Assembly (NCBI RefSeq): GCF_000283155.1
Contig: NW_004454182.1
Span: 8,154,296-8,218,295 of the forward strand
DNA length: 64,000 nt
From: Ceratotherium simum simum
Taxonomy: Eukaryota > Chordata > Mammalia > Perissodactyla > Rhinocerotidae
Direction: 5' to 3'
How positions within the stretch are numbered: position 1 is the stretch's first letter; the number at the start of each line of letters is the position of its first letter. The position numbers and the translations under genes were made by a program. Positions 1 to 12,195 of the stretch are shown here, one piece after another. The notes under the pieces are model-generated. The model did no database searches and was not told where the DNA came from. It saw nothing but the letters and a program-made list of their open reading frames with translations.

Positions 1-1
1 N

Positions 2-184
2 ACCACCACCGCCACCATCACCATCATCAATCATCATCATCATCATCACCATCAGGAATCATCATCATCATCATCATCACCATCACCACCACCACCACCA
101 CCACCATCACCATCATCAATCATCACCATCATCATCATCATCATCATCATCATCTTCATCTTCATCTTTGTCTTCATCATCATC
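2..184. repeat. (ACC/ATC)n trinucleotide microsatellite
   Basis: Imperfect CAC, CAT and ATC triplets fill the first 184 bases. On the minus strand they translate into an acidic Asp-rich run, which is a property of the repeat and not a gene. The array touches the window edge, so its full length is unknown. Confidence 0.95.
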
Positions 185-189
185 GCCTG

Positions 190-375
190 GATTTATTGAG
201 CGTTTACTATGATCTAAGCATTGTTCTAAGTGTTTAGTTCCTATTAAACCATTTAATCCTCTCAATAACCCTGTGTGGTAGGCACTATAATCCCACTTTA
301 CATATGAGGCAACTAAGGAGCAGTCCCACAGGTAGTAAGTGGCCGTGCCTGCATGAGATCTTAGAATTCTGGCCC
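190..375 (-). repeat. MIR SINE relic
   Basis: Shows the reverse complement of the MIR core and tail, for example TTTAATCCTCTCAATAACCC and CCCACTTTACATATGAGG. Ancient, shared by all mammals. Confidence 0.75.
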
Positions 376-514
376 AGAGCTTGCACCTGGGAGCTGTTCC
401 AAGTCTCACATCTGAATTCCACCATTCAGAGAAAGAGAGTAGCTATATCCCAGCATTCCCAGAAAAAGACGTAAGATTTACTCTACTTGGACCAGCTTTG
501 GTGACATACCCACC

Positions 515-1140
515 TGTATTAGTCAGGGTTCTCCAGAGAAACAGAACCAATAGGAGATATATATCTCTCTCTCTCCTATATATGTATGTATACTTATCAA
601 TATAAAATAAATCTCTCTCTTATCTATATATTTACTTACGCATATCTTTATTATGTAAATGTATCTTTATTTATATATCATAATATCTTTATTATATAAA
701 TATACATAAATATATTTTATTACATAAATATATATAATATTTTTACTATGTAAATATATACATAGATCACAGATTTATGTTAAGGAGTTATCTCACACAA
801 TCAACTGTAGAGGCCGGCAAGTGTGAAATGTATAGGGCAGGCTAGCAGGCTGGAAATTCAGGTAAGAGTTGATGTTGCGGCCTTGAGTCTGAATTCTGTA
901 GGGCAGCAGGCTGGAAACTCAGGTAGAATTCTTTCTTCTTCTGGAAATCCCAGTCTTTGCTCTTAATGCTTTCAACTGATTAGATGAAGCCCATCCACAT
1001 TATGGAGGGTAATCTGTTTTACGCAAAGTCTACTAATTTATATACCAAGCACATCTAAAAAATACCTTCACAGCAACATCTGGACCGGTGTTTGACCAAA
1101 CAGCTGGGCACTATAGCCTAGCTAACATTAACCATTACGC
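515..1140 (+). repeat. LTR-like interspersed repeat with AT-rich expansion
   Basis: Starts TGTATTAGTCAGGGTTCTCC and ends near AACATTAACCATTAC, a repeat end pair I know from many mammalian loci. Its TG start and near-CA end suggest a solo LTR. About 545-770 is a TA/TAAATA-rich simple-sequence expansion inside it. Exact subfamily not assigned. Confidence 0.55.
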
Positions 1141-2601
1141 TACTCCTGAACCAATCCCTGTGTACAAGGAAATGGAATATACTCATTAGCTTCCTGGAAC
1201 CACATGGATTCCTACTGGAACTGGCATGGTGGATGGGGGGGTTGGAAATTGGGAAATCGGAAACGGATGCTGCGGAGACAGACAACTCAAGTCCTCTACT
1301 GAAACTAGTCCCGAGTTGTAGAGCTAGTCACAGGGAAGCCAAGATTCCAACCCAGGCATTCTAACACCCAAACTCACATTTGTTCTACTCCATCATGCTG
1401 CTTTCTCAGTTACACTATTAGCCTAGAGCAGTGATTCCCAATGTGGGTGAGGGAAAGGGAGAGGGAAAGCAGCACATTCCAGGATCTCTAGGGTGTGTAT
1501 AATATGATAAAGCAAATCAATACTATAACATGGAGAAGGCACCCAGTTTTCTCTGGTCAGGGGTTGAGTGGGAGCCTTGCCTAAGAATTTGATGCTGAAT
1601 AGCAATTTCCAAGCTTCTGCTGGTTATTTGTACTGCTGGGGTGGGGACCAGAGCACCTTCCTGAGCACCTGAATGCATACAGCCAGGGGTAGAGCCCAGT
1701 TTGGGGTGGAGGAGGAGGATACAAAGGCTCATCATAAGACATTAATAGACACGTTTGGGCTGGAGGCTGGCAGCTGGAGAGGGGAGGAGGACCAGTTGAT
1801 GGAAGAGGAGGCGCCCAGCAGATCCGAGAAGGTACAGCCAAGGGAAGATCTGGTCACTGAGAAACCGCCCATGAAGAGAATGGCGGATTATTTTGGGGGA
1901 AGTCATGGACAATATTTTCTATCTTAAGATGGTGCCCGTGTTGTGCTCTACTCTTTCCACCATTAACCTTTTGCGAATGTTTGGTAAACTCAATAACCTG
2001 TATCGCTGTGCCTAGAGGGGTTGTGGAGACTTAGGGGTAGTGTTCAGGATGGGGTGAACCATGGCGTTGGAAAGGGGCTGAAAACACAGGGGCGGAGACA
2101 GCGGGGTCCGGAGCCCTGGAGGTAACCTGCAGTGATGTGAGCAATGGCTGAGGAAGCTCAGAGACACCGGAGAACAGGCAGCTGCAGGAAGCTGGAGGAC
2201 ATCTACATGGCAGGTCCTTAAATTTTGTAATATACTTTTATGTTTGGAAAATAGAAAAAAAAACCCTATTGCTTTTATAATAAAAATACAGAAAATAAAG
2301 AACCACAAAATATCTTGGATCCTTGGGATAAACTGAGTGGTGGGCAGGGACACTTCCCTGTGGAAATATACCTCCCCTGTGAAGTGAGTTGATGTATATA
2401 TTAGTTCCATATTTTGGAATTATTAGTTTGATATTTAAATGAGAATATTATTATTTCTCTTACAGGACTGTCATGAAGAAAGGAATATAAATATACCTCC
2501 ATAAAGAATATAGAGGTCCTTAGATACATAGAAGGGCTATCATTTCTTACTGCGCCTTTTTGCTTTTTTTCTAGTGAGCTCTTCTGTTGAATATTCTGTG
2601 A

Positions 2602-2615
2602 CCACTAGAGGGCAG
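2602..2615 (+). promoter_or_regulatory. Candidate CTCF-binding motif
   Basis: CCACTAGAGGGCAG fits the published 14-base CTCF core CCASYAGRKGGCRS at every position. It lies about 9.6 kb beyond the ACSL1 poly(A) site in otherwise featureless sequence. Occupancy cannot be read from sequence. Confidence 0.5.
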
Positions 2616-4079
2616 ATAAAGAACGGGACTGGAGATCTGAAAACGTAATTGGAGACCAGAGCTACTCATTTTCAGATTGTAAATATTGGTTCAAAGTCAG
2701 TTCAAGATTGATAAGACTAGATATCTTAACTGCCCTTGCTCAACTCATTTTTTCCCTTCATGGGCATTATCCTCTTCCATAATTTATCAACTCCATTCCT
2801 GTAAGTTTCCCTTAAGGCAAAGAGTATGATTTTCTACTGGGGATAAGAAAAGAATTTATTTCTCAAATTTTCTACTTTCTTTTTTAACTTCCTACAGCAC
2901 CTATGAATTGTTGGGTACACAGGAACAACCCACTACACTTGGTAGTTATCAGAAATAAACTAGAGTCGTTATCTGTTTTACACAGACTAACAGCTCAACA
3001 TCTGTAACTATGACGCAGAAAAACAAACTTGAAACCTCCCAGGAGGGCAAGGGTGGGGCAAGGAAGGAGGAGACCTTCCCTTGGATGTTCCCTCTACGAA
3101 AAAGAGGAAATAAAATTCAGAAAGGAAATATTAGTCAGTGTCTTTTCCAGTGGGAAGGCAGAATGATTTTTCCGTAGTAACCAACTGCACTGATATTAGA
3201 TCACCCCACGTGTCACATGCTTTCCAACACTTCCCTGGCTCTGACACCCAACTACTAAACTTACTTGCCCTGTAACTAATGTGCTACTTTTTCCAGATCT
3301 AACTGGCATTGCTCCCACCCAAGCTGAGATCACATGGCTGAGTAGGTCGGGCCACTGCACCATGACGATGCAGGGTCACATGATTCTGACTGTTACCAGC
3401 TCCCTGCAGGGCTGAGAGAGTCTGGTGCAGGAATCCTGGCAGCAGCGTTCTACAAAATCCGGGATTTCTCTAGCGGAGGAATAGCCGACTTCCAAGCTGC
3501 ACAGGAGATCATTTTATAACTCAGATTTGTAAAAGGGCTAAATGAGCCCATAAACTGAGAAGAGAAAAGAAAATGGAAGAACACCCCAAAGAAAAAATTT
3601 TTCTTAAGGAAATAAAATTTCTACAGTAGAAATATGTCTCCACGATTCTCTGGTCAAAAAAGAACTTTCTGAAAAAAGTTTTCATCCTTTTCATGACCTT
3701 GCTCACTCTGACACTACTTCTGGGTGGTCTGAGAACACGCAGTTGGGAGGCTGACCTAGTTCAGAGTTCAGGGCGACCAGTGTCCTTACCTCTGTGATCC
3801 TTTCTGCTCAGCCGAGAATGGAACAGTGGAAGAACCAAGGTACCACGAGACAATGACCCTTCAGACAAGCTCGGGTCACACAGGTGACAGAAAAACCTTC
3901 TTCCTAGAATCTTCTGTAGGAGGAAATGGCTCTCCCCACCCTCTGGCTGCTGCCCTTGACCTCATAGGCCAGCTCACTCACCCCTCTGACTTTGTCACTT
4001 AGCATAAAAACATCATTACGACCCTACTTATCCACGCTACACCATGGCCAGGCCACAAACATGCTCGACAATTTGATTC

Positions 4080-4690
4080 CTGTGCTTGGAGAATTGGAGA
4101 AGGCTTCCTAGAGGAAGTGACATCTACAATCTAACTGAAATAAAGGAGTAGGAGCCAGCCAGGCCAGGATAAGAAAGTGCTCTAGGGAGAACACATGTGC
4201 AAAGGCCCAGCAGTGAGCAAGAGCGTGATGCATTCTGGGAGCTAGAATAAATTCAGTGTGGCTGGAACAGAGTTGAGGAGGAGGCAAAAGATGAGGCTAG
4301 GGAGTCAAGCAGGGGTCCTCCAGCTCCTTGTTCCTCAAAGTACAGTGCACAGACCAGCAGCATTGGCATCACCCGGGAGCTTGTTGGAAATGCAGAATTT
4401 CAGGCCTGATTCCAGATTTATTGGATCAGAATCTGCATTTGAAGATCCCCAGGGGATCTGATGCACAATAAAGTTTGAGAAGCCCTCCTCTAAGTATATT
4501 AACCAGTTTAGACATGAGAGCCACAGGAAACATCTGAATGATTAAGCAGGGGAATCACGTGATGGACTTGTGATGTAAGAAAATCATTCTTCCCGAAAAG
4601 TGGTGGAAAAGTGGGTGAGTCAGTAGAGAGTGGCCTAGGAGACAAGGAGGTCAATTAAGAGGCTGGTGCAGTTGTCGCGGTACTGTCCCT
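4080..4690 (-). repeat. LINE-2 relic interrupted by a MER5-type element
   Basis: Reverse-strand L2 3' sequence (GGCTTCCTAGAGGAAGTGACAT, AGCAAGAGCGTGATG) resumes after the MER5 insertion at about 4300-4490. Strongly diverged. Confidence 0.55.
4300..4490 (+). mobile_element. MER5A-like hAT DNA transposon relic
   Basis: Contains CATCACCCGGGAGCTTGTTG, GAAATGCAGAATTTCAGGCC and a TGATGCACAATAAAGTTTGAGAA end, typical of MER5A. Confidence 0.75.
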
Positions 4691-6049
4691 GATTGGGCAG
4701 GAGGAACAGGAATGGAGGAAGTGGACAGATGTGGTGGCCGAGGCTGCCTGGGGCAGCCCCGGGATTTCACCCCAATGCAGGGCCACTAACAACTCAGCCG
4801 GGCGGGGCTGAGGAGCTGGCAGGAGGGCAGCAGGGTGGGGGAGGCAGTGTCAGTGGGTGTGGGAAAGCCAGAGACTCAAAAACAAGAGTCCCTCTGCGTC
4901 TGCACATGTTGCCTGATGTAGAAGGTGAGCAAACTGGTTTCACGCACACTTCACACATGGCCCATCCGTGCACGGTTCTGGTTCTCACTACCCCGAAGCA
5001 GGGGCTGCTGTCACTCCCGTGAGTCACCCTCGGATCTGAACAAGCCACGTGCAAATCAGGGAGCCTGCCTGGAGTCCTGGGGGCATCCAGCAGCCTTAGT
5101 ATTTAGCAAGGACAACTTCTGTTAGAGAAATTTGACAGCAAAACCCTCCCGTCATTAAAAATCTCAGCAAAAGAGAGTGGCTAAGAACTAACATGCAAAA
5201 CATATTTGGGAAAAAAACCCCTGCTTCCGGCCAAGAACAGAATCCCTCTGTACCTGAAGAACAGGGCTGAGAAGCAGAATTCTTCTAGCAAGATTCTACC
5301 ATCTGAGCAAGAGTCAAAGGGAAAAATCTGGATTTCTTTTTATGCCAATTGTATGGATAATAAGTAGGACGGGTCAGTTTCCCAGTTACTCATGCTGAGT
5401 GAAGAAGTGAGTTCGTTAGGAACACAGATTTGGGCATCTATCCTAGGATACAGGGGTGAAAAGACAGCTGGGGTTGCCTTCGTGGATCTCATATCTGCAG
5501 GCTCCAGGCAACGTGGAGCTGAGGCTGCTCTGCTGAGAGAAGATATGGAGCAACTGGCTCTCTGCTGCAAACCTCAGGAGAGTACCCTTCACTCAGACTC
5601 AGGGCTGCAGCCACTTTCCAGAATAAATGCAGAGGGTGCTGGAGGCTGAGGCCTGGGAGGGATGCTCTGGGCTTGATCACTCTAACAGACCCACGGCCCT
5701 CACCTCTCAGGGTGCCGCCAGTGCCTCCTGCCCTCTGTCCACCTGCTCTGCCCCAGCAACTGGGGACAGACTGGCCAGTGCTCTTCTGCTTCTGTTCCCA
5801 TGAAAAGAAATAATCGCGGGAAATATGGATGAAACCACAAAACGGAAATTCCAGGGTCGGTGGCATGTACCCCCCTCCACCTTGTGACATGACTTATACT
5901 GCAAACAGGTCTATTTGCAATGGGGAGTTTAACTGCGCCTGAGGATTGGCTAATTAAGAAAACTCATCCAACAGTGATTGGGTGCTCATGATGCTCAGGG
6001 CATAGGGCATCACACCAGGGAGGGGAAGGCACAGCAAAAAAGGGGACCC

Positions 6050-6165
6050 AGGCACAGAGAGGCCCTGGAGTCAGAAAATCCAGCCCAGCCACTTACTGGG
6101 ATAAGTCAGCTGATCTCTCCAGGCCTCCATTTTCTCATCCATAACAAGGAGATAATATTTAAATA
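6050..6165 (+). repeat. MIR SINE relic
   Basis: CCAGCCACTTACTGGGATAAG, followed by CTCCATTTTCTCATCCATAA, matches the MIR sense strand. Confidence 0.65.
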
Positions 6166-6189
6166 AAAAAAAAAGTATTCAGGTAGAAG

Positions 6190-8060
6190 CTCCCTCATTT
6201 TTCTACCTCAATCACCATGGATCTACCTATATCTAACCCACATTCTCTACCTCCCCTCCTGTCGCAATAGAAGCATCTTATTTACGGCCAATCTCTGCAT
6301 TTGACTGTGGATCTATGCCTCCCACATCATCTCTCTCAAGACAGCATCTTCCCCTTTTTCCCATCTTCCCCTCTTTCATCACTCTCTCTCTCTCTCTACT
6401 GGACCATTCTCATTGGCATATCATTATGCTCTGGTATCTCCCATCTTCAAAACCACCACCACCAGCAAACAAAAGCAAACCTCTCACCCTCCCATCTTTC
6501 TCCAGTTACCACCCATTCATACGACTTCCTTCACTGGAAAACTTTTTTTTTTTTTTTAATTTCTGTTTATTTTTTCCCCCTAAAGCCCCAGTAGATAGTT
6601 GTATGTCATAGCTGCACATCCTTCTAGTTGCTGTATGTGGGACGCGGCCTCAGCATGGCCGGAGAAGCGGTGCGTCGGTGCGCGCCCGGGATCCGAACCC
6701 GGGCTGCCAGCAGTGGAGCGTGCACACTTAACCGCTAAGCCACGGGGCCGGCCCAGCACTGGAAAACTTCTAACCAGAGCTGTCTCCCCTTCTTCCTGAC
6801 TTCCCAGGAGTTCATGCCTCAACTTAATCCAGACAGGCTTCTGTCCTCCCTATTCCGTGGAACACCTATGGCTAAGGCTGCCACCATTGCCCAATCCAGC
6901 AGACACTCCTCTGTCACCACCTTATTCCACTTTTCAGCAGCATATGACATATTGATCCCCACCTTCTCCAAAACACTTCTCTCTCTGGCTTCAGGGACAC
7001 CACATTCTTGGTTTCCCACCTTCCTCCACGGCAGGTAATTCTCAATCCCCGTTGCTGGCTCCCTCTTTAACTCCCATTCAAATAGTGAGGACCCCAGGGC
7101 TCTGTTTGGGGACCTCTGCTCCCCAGGTTACCTGATACAGTCTTCTTTACCTTCTGTATGCTATTGACGTTCCAGTTGACCTGTCTTCTGAGCTGCAGAC
7201 TCATCACATGGTTGTGCAGCAGGCACCTCAAAGACAAACTGTCCAAATCCAACCTCTTGGCTCCCTCCTCCGAAACCAATGTCCCAGTCTTCCCGGCTCT
7301 TAAGTGCAGCCCCCCCATCTGCCCAGCTGTGCCCAAACCTTGACAGTCCCTCTTCCTGATCCCCTACAGGGATAGCACTGGTTCCATCTCCAACCACTTT
7401 TAAATTTACTCTCTTCTATCACCATGCCACCAACCCGGTTAAGCCGCCATCATACACTACTCTGTCCTTACCTGGTCTCTGCTTCTACTCTGATCCCCCT
7501 GCAGCAGCCAGGAGTAGTCTTGGAAAAGGGTAATTCAGAGAATGTCACTCTTTGCCTCAAACTCTTCAAGGGTCTCTTCCTGATCCCAGAGTCGAATCCA
7601 GAGTCCTTTCTGGGCTGCAAGACCTCGTAAGTCGGCCCCACTGCTTCTCTCACTTCTTTCAGTCCTACTCTTTCCCCTGCTAATGATGCTGCCCTGGCGG
7701 CACCAGCTTCCTTTAGGTACCCGGACTATATCGAGCTCTTCCTCACCTCAGGGCCTTTGCACTCACTATTACTTCTTTTTGAAAACTCTTTCCCCAAATC
7801 TTTCCTCCTCTTTCTTCAGGTTATCACCCCAAGTGTCACCTCCTCAGAGACCTTCTCTGACCACAACACCTACAATAGGCCCTTGTGGTCCCCTCTCCAG
7901 TACTCTATCAATTGTTCTCTTCAAAGCACCCACCACACTCGGAAATTGTCCATTTGCTTTCTTGTTTATGGTCCATCTCTCTCCGTCAGGAAGTGAGCTT
8001 CTCCAGGGCAGGATCTAGTCTGCTGTGTCCCCACAGCACAGAAGCATGCTGGGCACTTAG
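6190..8060 (+). repeat. Long LINE-2 relic (ORF2 end and 3' UTR)
   Basis: Diverged L2 sequence. Recognisable pieces include GGGCCTTTGCACTCACTATT, AAGTGTCACCTCCTCAGAGA, CCTTCTCTGACCACAACACC and the 3' UTR-like AGGGCAGGATCTAGTCTGCT. An ERE is inserted at 6545-6756. Short ORFs here are decayed reverse transcriptase or chance. Confidence 0.65.
6545..6756 (-). mobile_element. ERE SINE, variant with a different 3' half
   Basis: tRNA-like ERE head, then a tail not shared with the common class (TATGTCATAGCTGCACATCC on +). Flanked by the target-site duplication CACTGGAAAACTT (6532-6544 and 6757-6769). Same class as the element at 30748. Confidence 0.9.
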
Positions 8061-8688
8061 CTGACAGTTAACATATAACTATGAATTCACCACCTGCCTA
8101 ACGGGGGTTTGGGGAGAATTAAATGAGAATGTAAGTAGAGACGCAGCATAGCGTACTGCCCATAGCAAATCCATAATACCCGTAGCTATTACACCTCTGC
8201 AATTGATGATTCCGACCACTTCTAAGGGATCTCATGAACCTGCCATACGTCCGTGACCTTGCTTTATACATATTTTCCTCCTAAAATGGAGTGGCTGCTT
8301 CTACCAAACTTTTGGTCCTTGATGGATGTGGGGTTACCAACATCACAGAGAGCAACCCTATTTAATTTCTGATGAGCCATAAAACCAGAATAAAACTTTT
8401 TGTAGTGGTATTAGCCTCTGCTATGACAAAGAACAGTCAATAGATAGGAATCAAACCATTTGTACTGAAGCTTGTTTCTTGGTGCCAGCAGTAATCCAAT
8501 GACATGTTTTGTCAGGAAGTTCACTGTCAAAGGTAGACAAGAAGAAACATCCAGAGCATGAGGTTGACAGCTCAGTGTCTAGAGCCAGACTGCCTAGCTC
8601 CAGTTCTGTCCGAGTGTGTGACATTGATCAATTTGTGTGCTTCAATTTCCTCATCGGTAATATGGGAATGTTAAAAACAAGACAACAT

Positions 8689-8937
8689 GGGGCCGGCGTG
8701 GTGGCGCAAGTGGTTAAGTGCGCATGCTCCGTTGCGGCGGCCCGGGGTTTGCTGGTTCGGATCCCGGGCGCGCACCGACGCACGGCTTGGCAAGCCATGC
8801 TGTGGCGGCGTCCCATATAAAGTGGAGGAAGATGGGCATGGATGTTAACCCAGGGCCAATTTTCCTCGGCAAAAAGAGGAGGATTGGCAGATGTTAGCTC
8901 AGGGCTGATCTCCTCACAAAAAAAAAAAAAAAAAAAA
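8689..8937 (+). mobile_element. ERE SINE, full-length common class
   Basis: Starts GGGGCCGGCGTGGTGGCGCA, ends in a run of 19 A, duplication of AGACAACA on both sides. Two copies of the GGCAGATGTTAGCTCAGGGC-type box mark the two-box class. Confidence 0.95.
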
Positions 8938-8944
8938 GACAACA

Positions 8945-9312
8945 AGCCTAAAATGGAGTCACTTGTGCTAAGCCTACTTCACCAAACCAAGACTTAATAC
9001 CTAACTTAATTACAATGTCAACTTCTCCCAGGAGTGGAGTCTTAAACCAGTCAATCTGGAATTACCTGGTCAGCACCAGTGAGGTCATCTGCCTGATAGA
9101 CCCCCTCTCATCCCCCACAGTCCCTGAAAGGAAGTGACCTTGCCTGAAACAATCCACTCTTTGCTAGTGTAACATCCTCGTCCTGCCTCCTCCTATCTAT
9201 AAGTCTTTCACTTTGTACAGCTCTTCCGAGCTCCTTTCTATCTGCCAGATGGGATGCTGCTCGATTCATGAATTGTTGAATAAAGCCAATTAGATCTTTA
9301 AAATTTACTCAG
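8945..9312 (+). mobile_element. Possible endogenous-retrovirus solo LTR
   Basis: AAAATGGAGTCACTTGTGCT near the start and TTGTTGAATAAAGCC near the end resemble LTRs with a poly(A) signal. It sits between two EREs inside the split MIR. No internal retroviral genes. Subfamily not assigned. Confidence 0.45.
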
Positions 9313-9321
9313 TTGAATTTT

Positions 9322-9575
9322 ATTTTTTTATTTTATTTTGGTGAGGAAGATTAGCCCTGAGCTAACATCTGTTGCCAATCCTCCTCTTTTTGCTGAGGAA
9401 GATTGGTCCTGGGCTAACATCTGTGCCCATCTTCCTCTATTTTATATGTGGGACGCCGCCACAGCAATGGCTTGACAAGCGGTGTGTAGGTCTGTGCCCG
9501 GGATCTGAACCTGTGAACCCTGGGCTGCCGAAGCAGAGCACTCGAACTTAACCACTACACCATAGGGCCGGCCCC
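9322..9575 (-). mobile_element. ERE SINE, common class
   Basis: Minus-strand copy ending CCATAGGGCCGGCCCC, flanked by TTGAATTTT and TGAATTTT duplications. Confidence 0.95.
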
Positions 9576-10184
9576 TGAATTTTGTTTTTTAACAGGAATA
9601 ATAGTAGCATTTGGCTCAAAAGGTTGCAAACTGAGTCATCTATGTAAATTGCTAAGAACAGTGCCTAGTATGTGGCAATATTCAACAGTTAGTTACTACT
9701 GTTATTCCAAATAATGTAAAAATAGAGAGTGGGGAAAAAACATTTAACTACAAAATAACAAATTTACTTAAAAACAAACTGTTTTTCAGAGTTTAGATAT
9801 AGAGTGAGGGTGTGTCACAGCTGCAGGGAGGGGCAAGACAAGCGCAGGGGACAACAAGGCTGCTGCTGAGGATTGGCTCTTCCCTGCTTGGGCCTCCCAG
9901 CTCAGGCTCTACTGGGAGACTCCTGCCCTCATGGCAGTTACTGGAAGACGCTTAGCACACACTGGGGCCTGGACATTAGAAAGGACTGCCTCATTCCGAG
10001 TCAACCACACTTCTTTTCTGTTTTGGCTGGAGAGAAGGATTTGAGATGGGACCATTGGGCTTTCGACGTGCAGTTTTGATTTGTGGGACGGAGAACCATC
10101 GTATATCTACTGCTGTTGAGCAGGCACTGACCCAAACCGTGCACCATGAAAGTTAGGAACTGAAAAGTGTTTGGGGATTAATAT

Positions 10185-11365
10185 CCAGCAAACGTAAAGG
10201 ACTCCTATAGCTCAATAACAAAAAACCAAACAACGATTTAAAAAATGGGCAAAGGACTTGAATATTTCTCCAAAGAAGATATACAAATGACCAATAAGCA
10301 CATGAAAGGATGCTCAACCTTACTAATCACTAGAGAAATGCAAATCAAAACCGCAATGAGATTCCATTTGACATCCATTATGACGGCTATTATCAAAAAA
10401 ACAGTAACCAACAAGGAATAGTGAGGATGTGGAGAAATTGGAACTCTTGTGCATTGCTGATGGGAATGTAAAATGGTAGAGCCGATGTAGAAACAAGTAT
10501 GGCAGTTCCTCAAAAAATTAAACACAGAATTTCCATATGAAATCAGCAATTCCACTTCTGGGTGTGTATTCCCAAAATAATTGAAAGCAGAGACTGAAAC
10601 AAATATTTGTACAAACCCATGTTCATAGCGGTATTACTCTCAAGAGGTAAAAGGAGGGAACAATCCAAAAATGTCCATTGACAGATGAATGGATAAACAA
10701 AATATGGTACATATATTCAATAAAATATTATTCAGCCTTAAAAAGGAAGGAAATTCTGACACATGCTACAACACGGATGAACGTTGAGGGCGTTATGCTA
10801 AGTGAAATAAGCCAGTCACTAAAGGACAAATACTGTATGATTCACTGATTTGAGGTCCCTAGAGGAGTCAAATTCACAGAGACAGAAAGTAGAATGGTGG
10901 CTGCCAGTGGCAGGGGGGAGGAGAAAATGGGAGTGAGTGTTTAATGGGTGGAGTTTCAGTTTTGCAAGATGAAAAGAGTTCTATGGATGGACGGTGGTGA
11001 TGGTTGCACAACAAAGTAAACGTACTTAATGCCATTGAACTGTTCACTTAAAAATGGTTAAGACAGGGGGCCAGCCCCATGGCTCAGTGGTTAAAGTTCT
11101 GCGTGTTCTGCTTTGGCGGTTTGGGGTTTGTGGGTTCAGATCCCGGGCGTAGACCTACTCCACTCATCAGCCATGTTGTGGAGGCATCCCACATACAAAA
11201 TGGAGGAAGACTGGCACAGATGTTAGCTCAGGGCTAAAAAAACAGGAAGATTGGCAATGGATGTTAGCTCAGGGTGAATCTTCCTCACCAAAAAAAAAAA
11301 AAAAAAAAAGGTTAAGATGGTAAATTTCATGTGTATTTTCCACAATTAAAAAAAAAAGGAAAAAA
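10185..11365 (+). mobile_element. LINE-1 3' end (ORF2 end and 3' UTR)
   Basis: Sense L1 sequence: AAAATGGGCAAAGGACTTGA, AGATATACAAATGACCAATA, GTGAGGATGTGGAGAAATTG, TACAACACGGATGAACGTTG. No intact ORF2. An ERE interrupts it at 11065-11309. Confidence 0.9.
11065..11309 (+). mobile_element. ERE SINE inserted in the L1
   Basis: Starts GGGGGCCAGCCCCATGGCTC, poly(A) end, duplication GGTTAAGA on both sides. Younger than the L1 it interrupts. Confidence 0.95.
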
Positions 11366-12195
11366 CCCCTAGTGTTTCTATCAACCTCATTGCAAGAAGG
11401 GCTTTGTTCAAAATTTCAGGTCAGTGTTCAAAAAAGATGTATTTAATGAACACCTACTAGTTCCTAAGCCCAGTGTCCCATGCTATGGGAGGGAAAGAAA
11501 GGTAATACCTACTTTTAAGAAGAAAAGAAGAGGAAGGTAAGACGAGATAAGACAAGGACCTTGAGAACTAAAATGAAAAGGCAGAATGGCCTAGAAAACT
11601 TACCAGAGATACATGCATAGGGCTCAGGTTTTAGAGAAAGAAATCAAATGTCCTCACACCCAACACGAGATTTAAGGGACAGAGGGAGGAAGACATTGAA
11701 ACACAACAGGCCACATAAGAAATTGAAGTTAACACCTATGGAAAAGAAAATCTTTGGAATGATAGTGTAGCGTAGGGGTAGAGGAAAAAAAAAAGAGAAA
11801 GTTGGCTGCTATAAATGAGACATCTTCTAGAACAGTTGTCTAATAAGAGAATTACTAAAATACAGCAGAGTTGAATCCACTCAGAACCACCAACTACAAC
11901 CAGTGTCTCCTGAAATGTAGTTTTCCAGCAAAGTTTTTGCCTTTTAAAGAATATCCATATTATCCACACCATGATCTTCTCCACAACACAGTAGGACTAT
12001 TCCCAGAGAACCTGGACAGAGGCCCCAGATCAGCATCTGTAGGTGTCAGGATGAAGGTGTTAGAGGAGGAAGACCTGAGAGGGAGGAGGCAATTGGGAGG
12101 GGCGTGAGCCTGAGGGCCATTCCTGCTCTTTGCTTCTGTACATGGAAGGCTGTCCTGGATATTACACCCGACATAAAAACAGAGGCTGCGCTCAC

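Larger units (their letters stand above)
8555..9720 (+). repeat. MIR relic split by later insertions
   Basis: MIR 5' and core sequence at 8555-8685 (AGAGCCAGACTGCCTAGCTC, CCTCATCGGTAATATGGGAA) resumes at about 9590-9720 (ATTGCTAAGAACAGTGCCTA). Between them sit two EREs and an LTR-like segment. Confidence 0.6.
1..12195. other. Downstream intergenic flank of ACSL1, no gene seen
   Basis: No open frame here looks coding. It holds the repeats listed separately. Stretches where I recognise nothing: about 1140-4070 (apart from the CTCF-type motif), 4700-6050, 8090-8550, 9725-10185 and 11540-12195. In human the next gene beyond this end of ACSL1 is, as I recall, on the CASP3 side. Confidence 0.7.

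Noticed and set aside
116..409. Acidic Asp-rich 97-aa open frame on the minus strand
   Set aside because: Its acidic run is the translated (ATC)n microsatellite and the rest is a MIR relic.
3758..3770. AGTTCAGAGTTCA as a DR1 nuclear-receptor site
   Set aside because: Both half-sites depart from AGGTCA at the key G, so binding is unlikely.
5489..5890. 133-aa open frame on the minus strand
   Set aside because: No recognisable domain, no supporting splice sites, overlapped by other chance frames of similar length.
6580..6822. Open frames with peptide text such as [22 protein letters not shown]
   Set aside because: The same peptide recurs at 30767; both are translations of the variant ERE SINE.
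7683..8018. 111-aa open frame as a novel gene
   Set aside because: It lies in a LINE-2 relic and reads through its 3' UTR.
8700..8775. tRNA gene suggested by A- and B-box-like sequence
   Set aside because: The tRNA resemblance is the head of an ERE SINE; the same head appears in about twenty copies with tails and duplications.
10238..10555. 105-aa open frame on the minus strand
   Set aside because: It is antisense to an L1 3' end. The similar frame at 63721-63981 is the same artefact.
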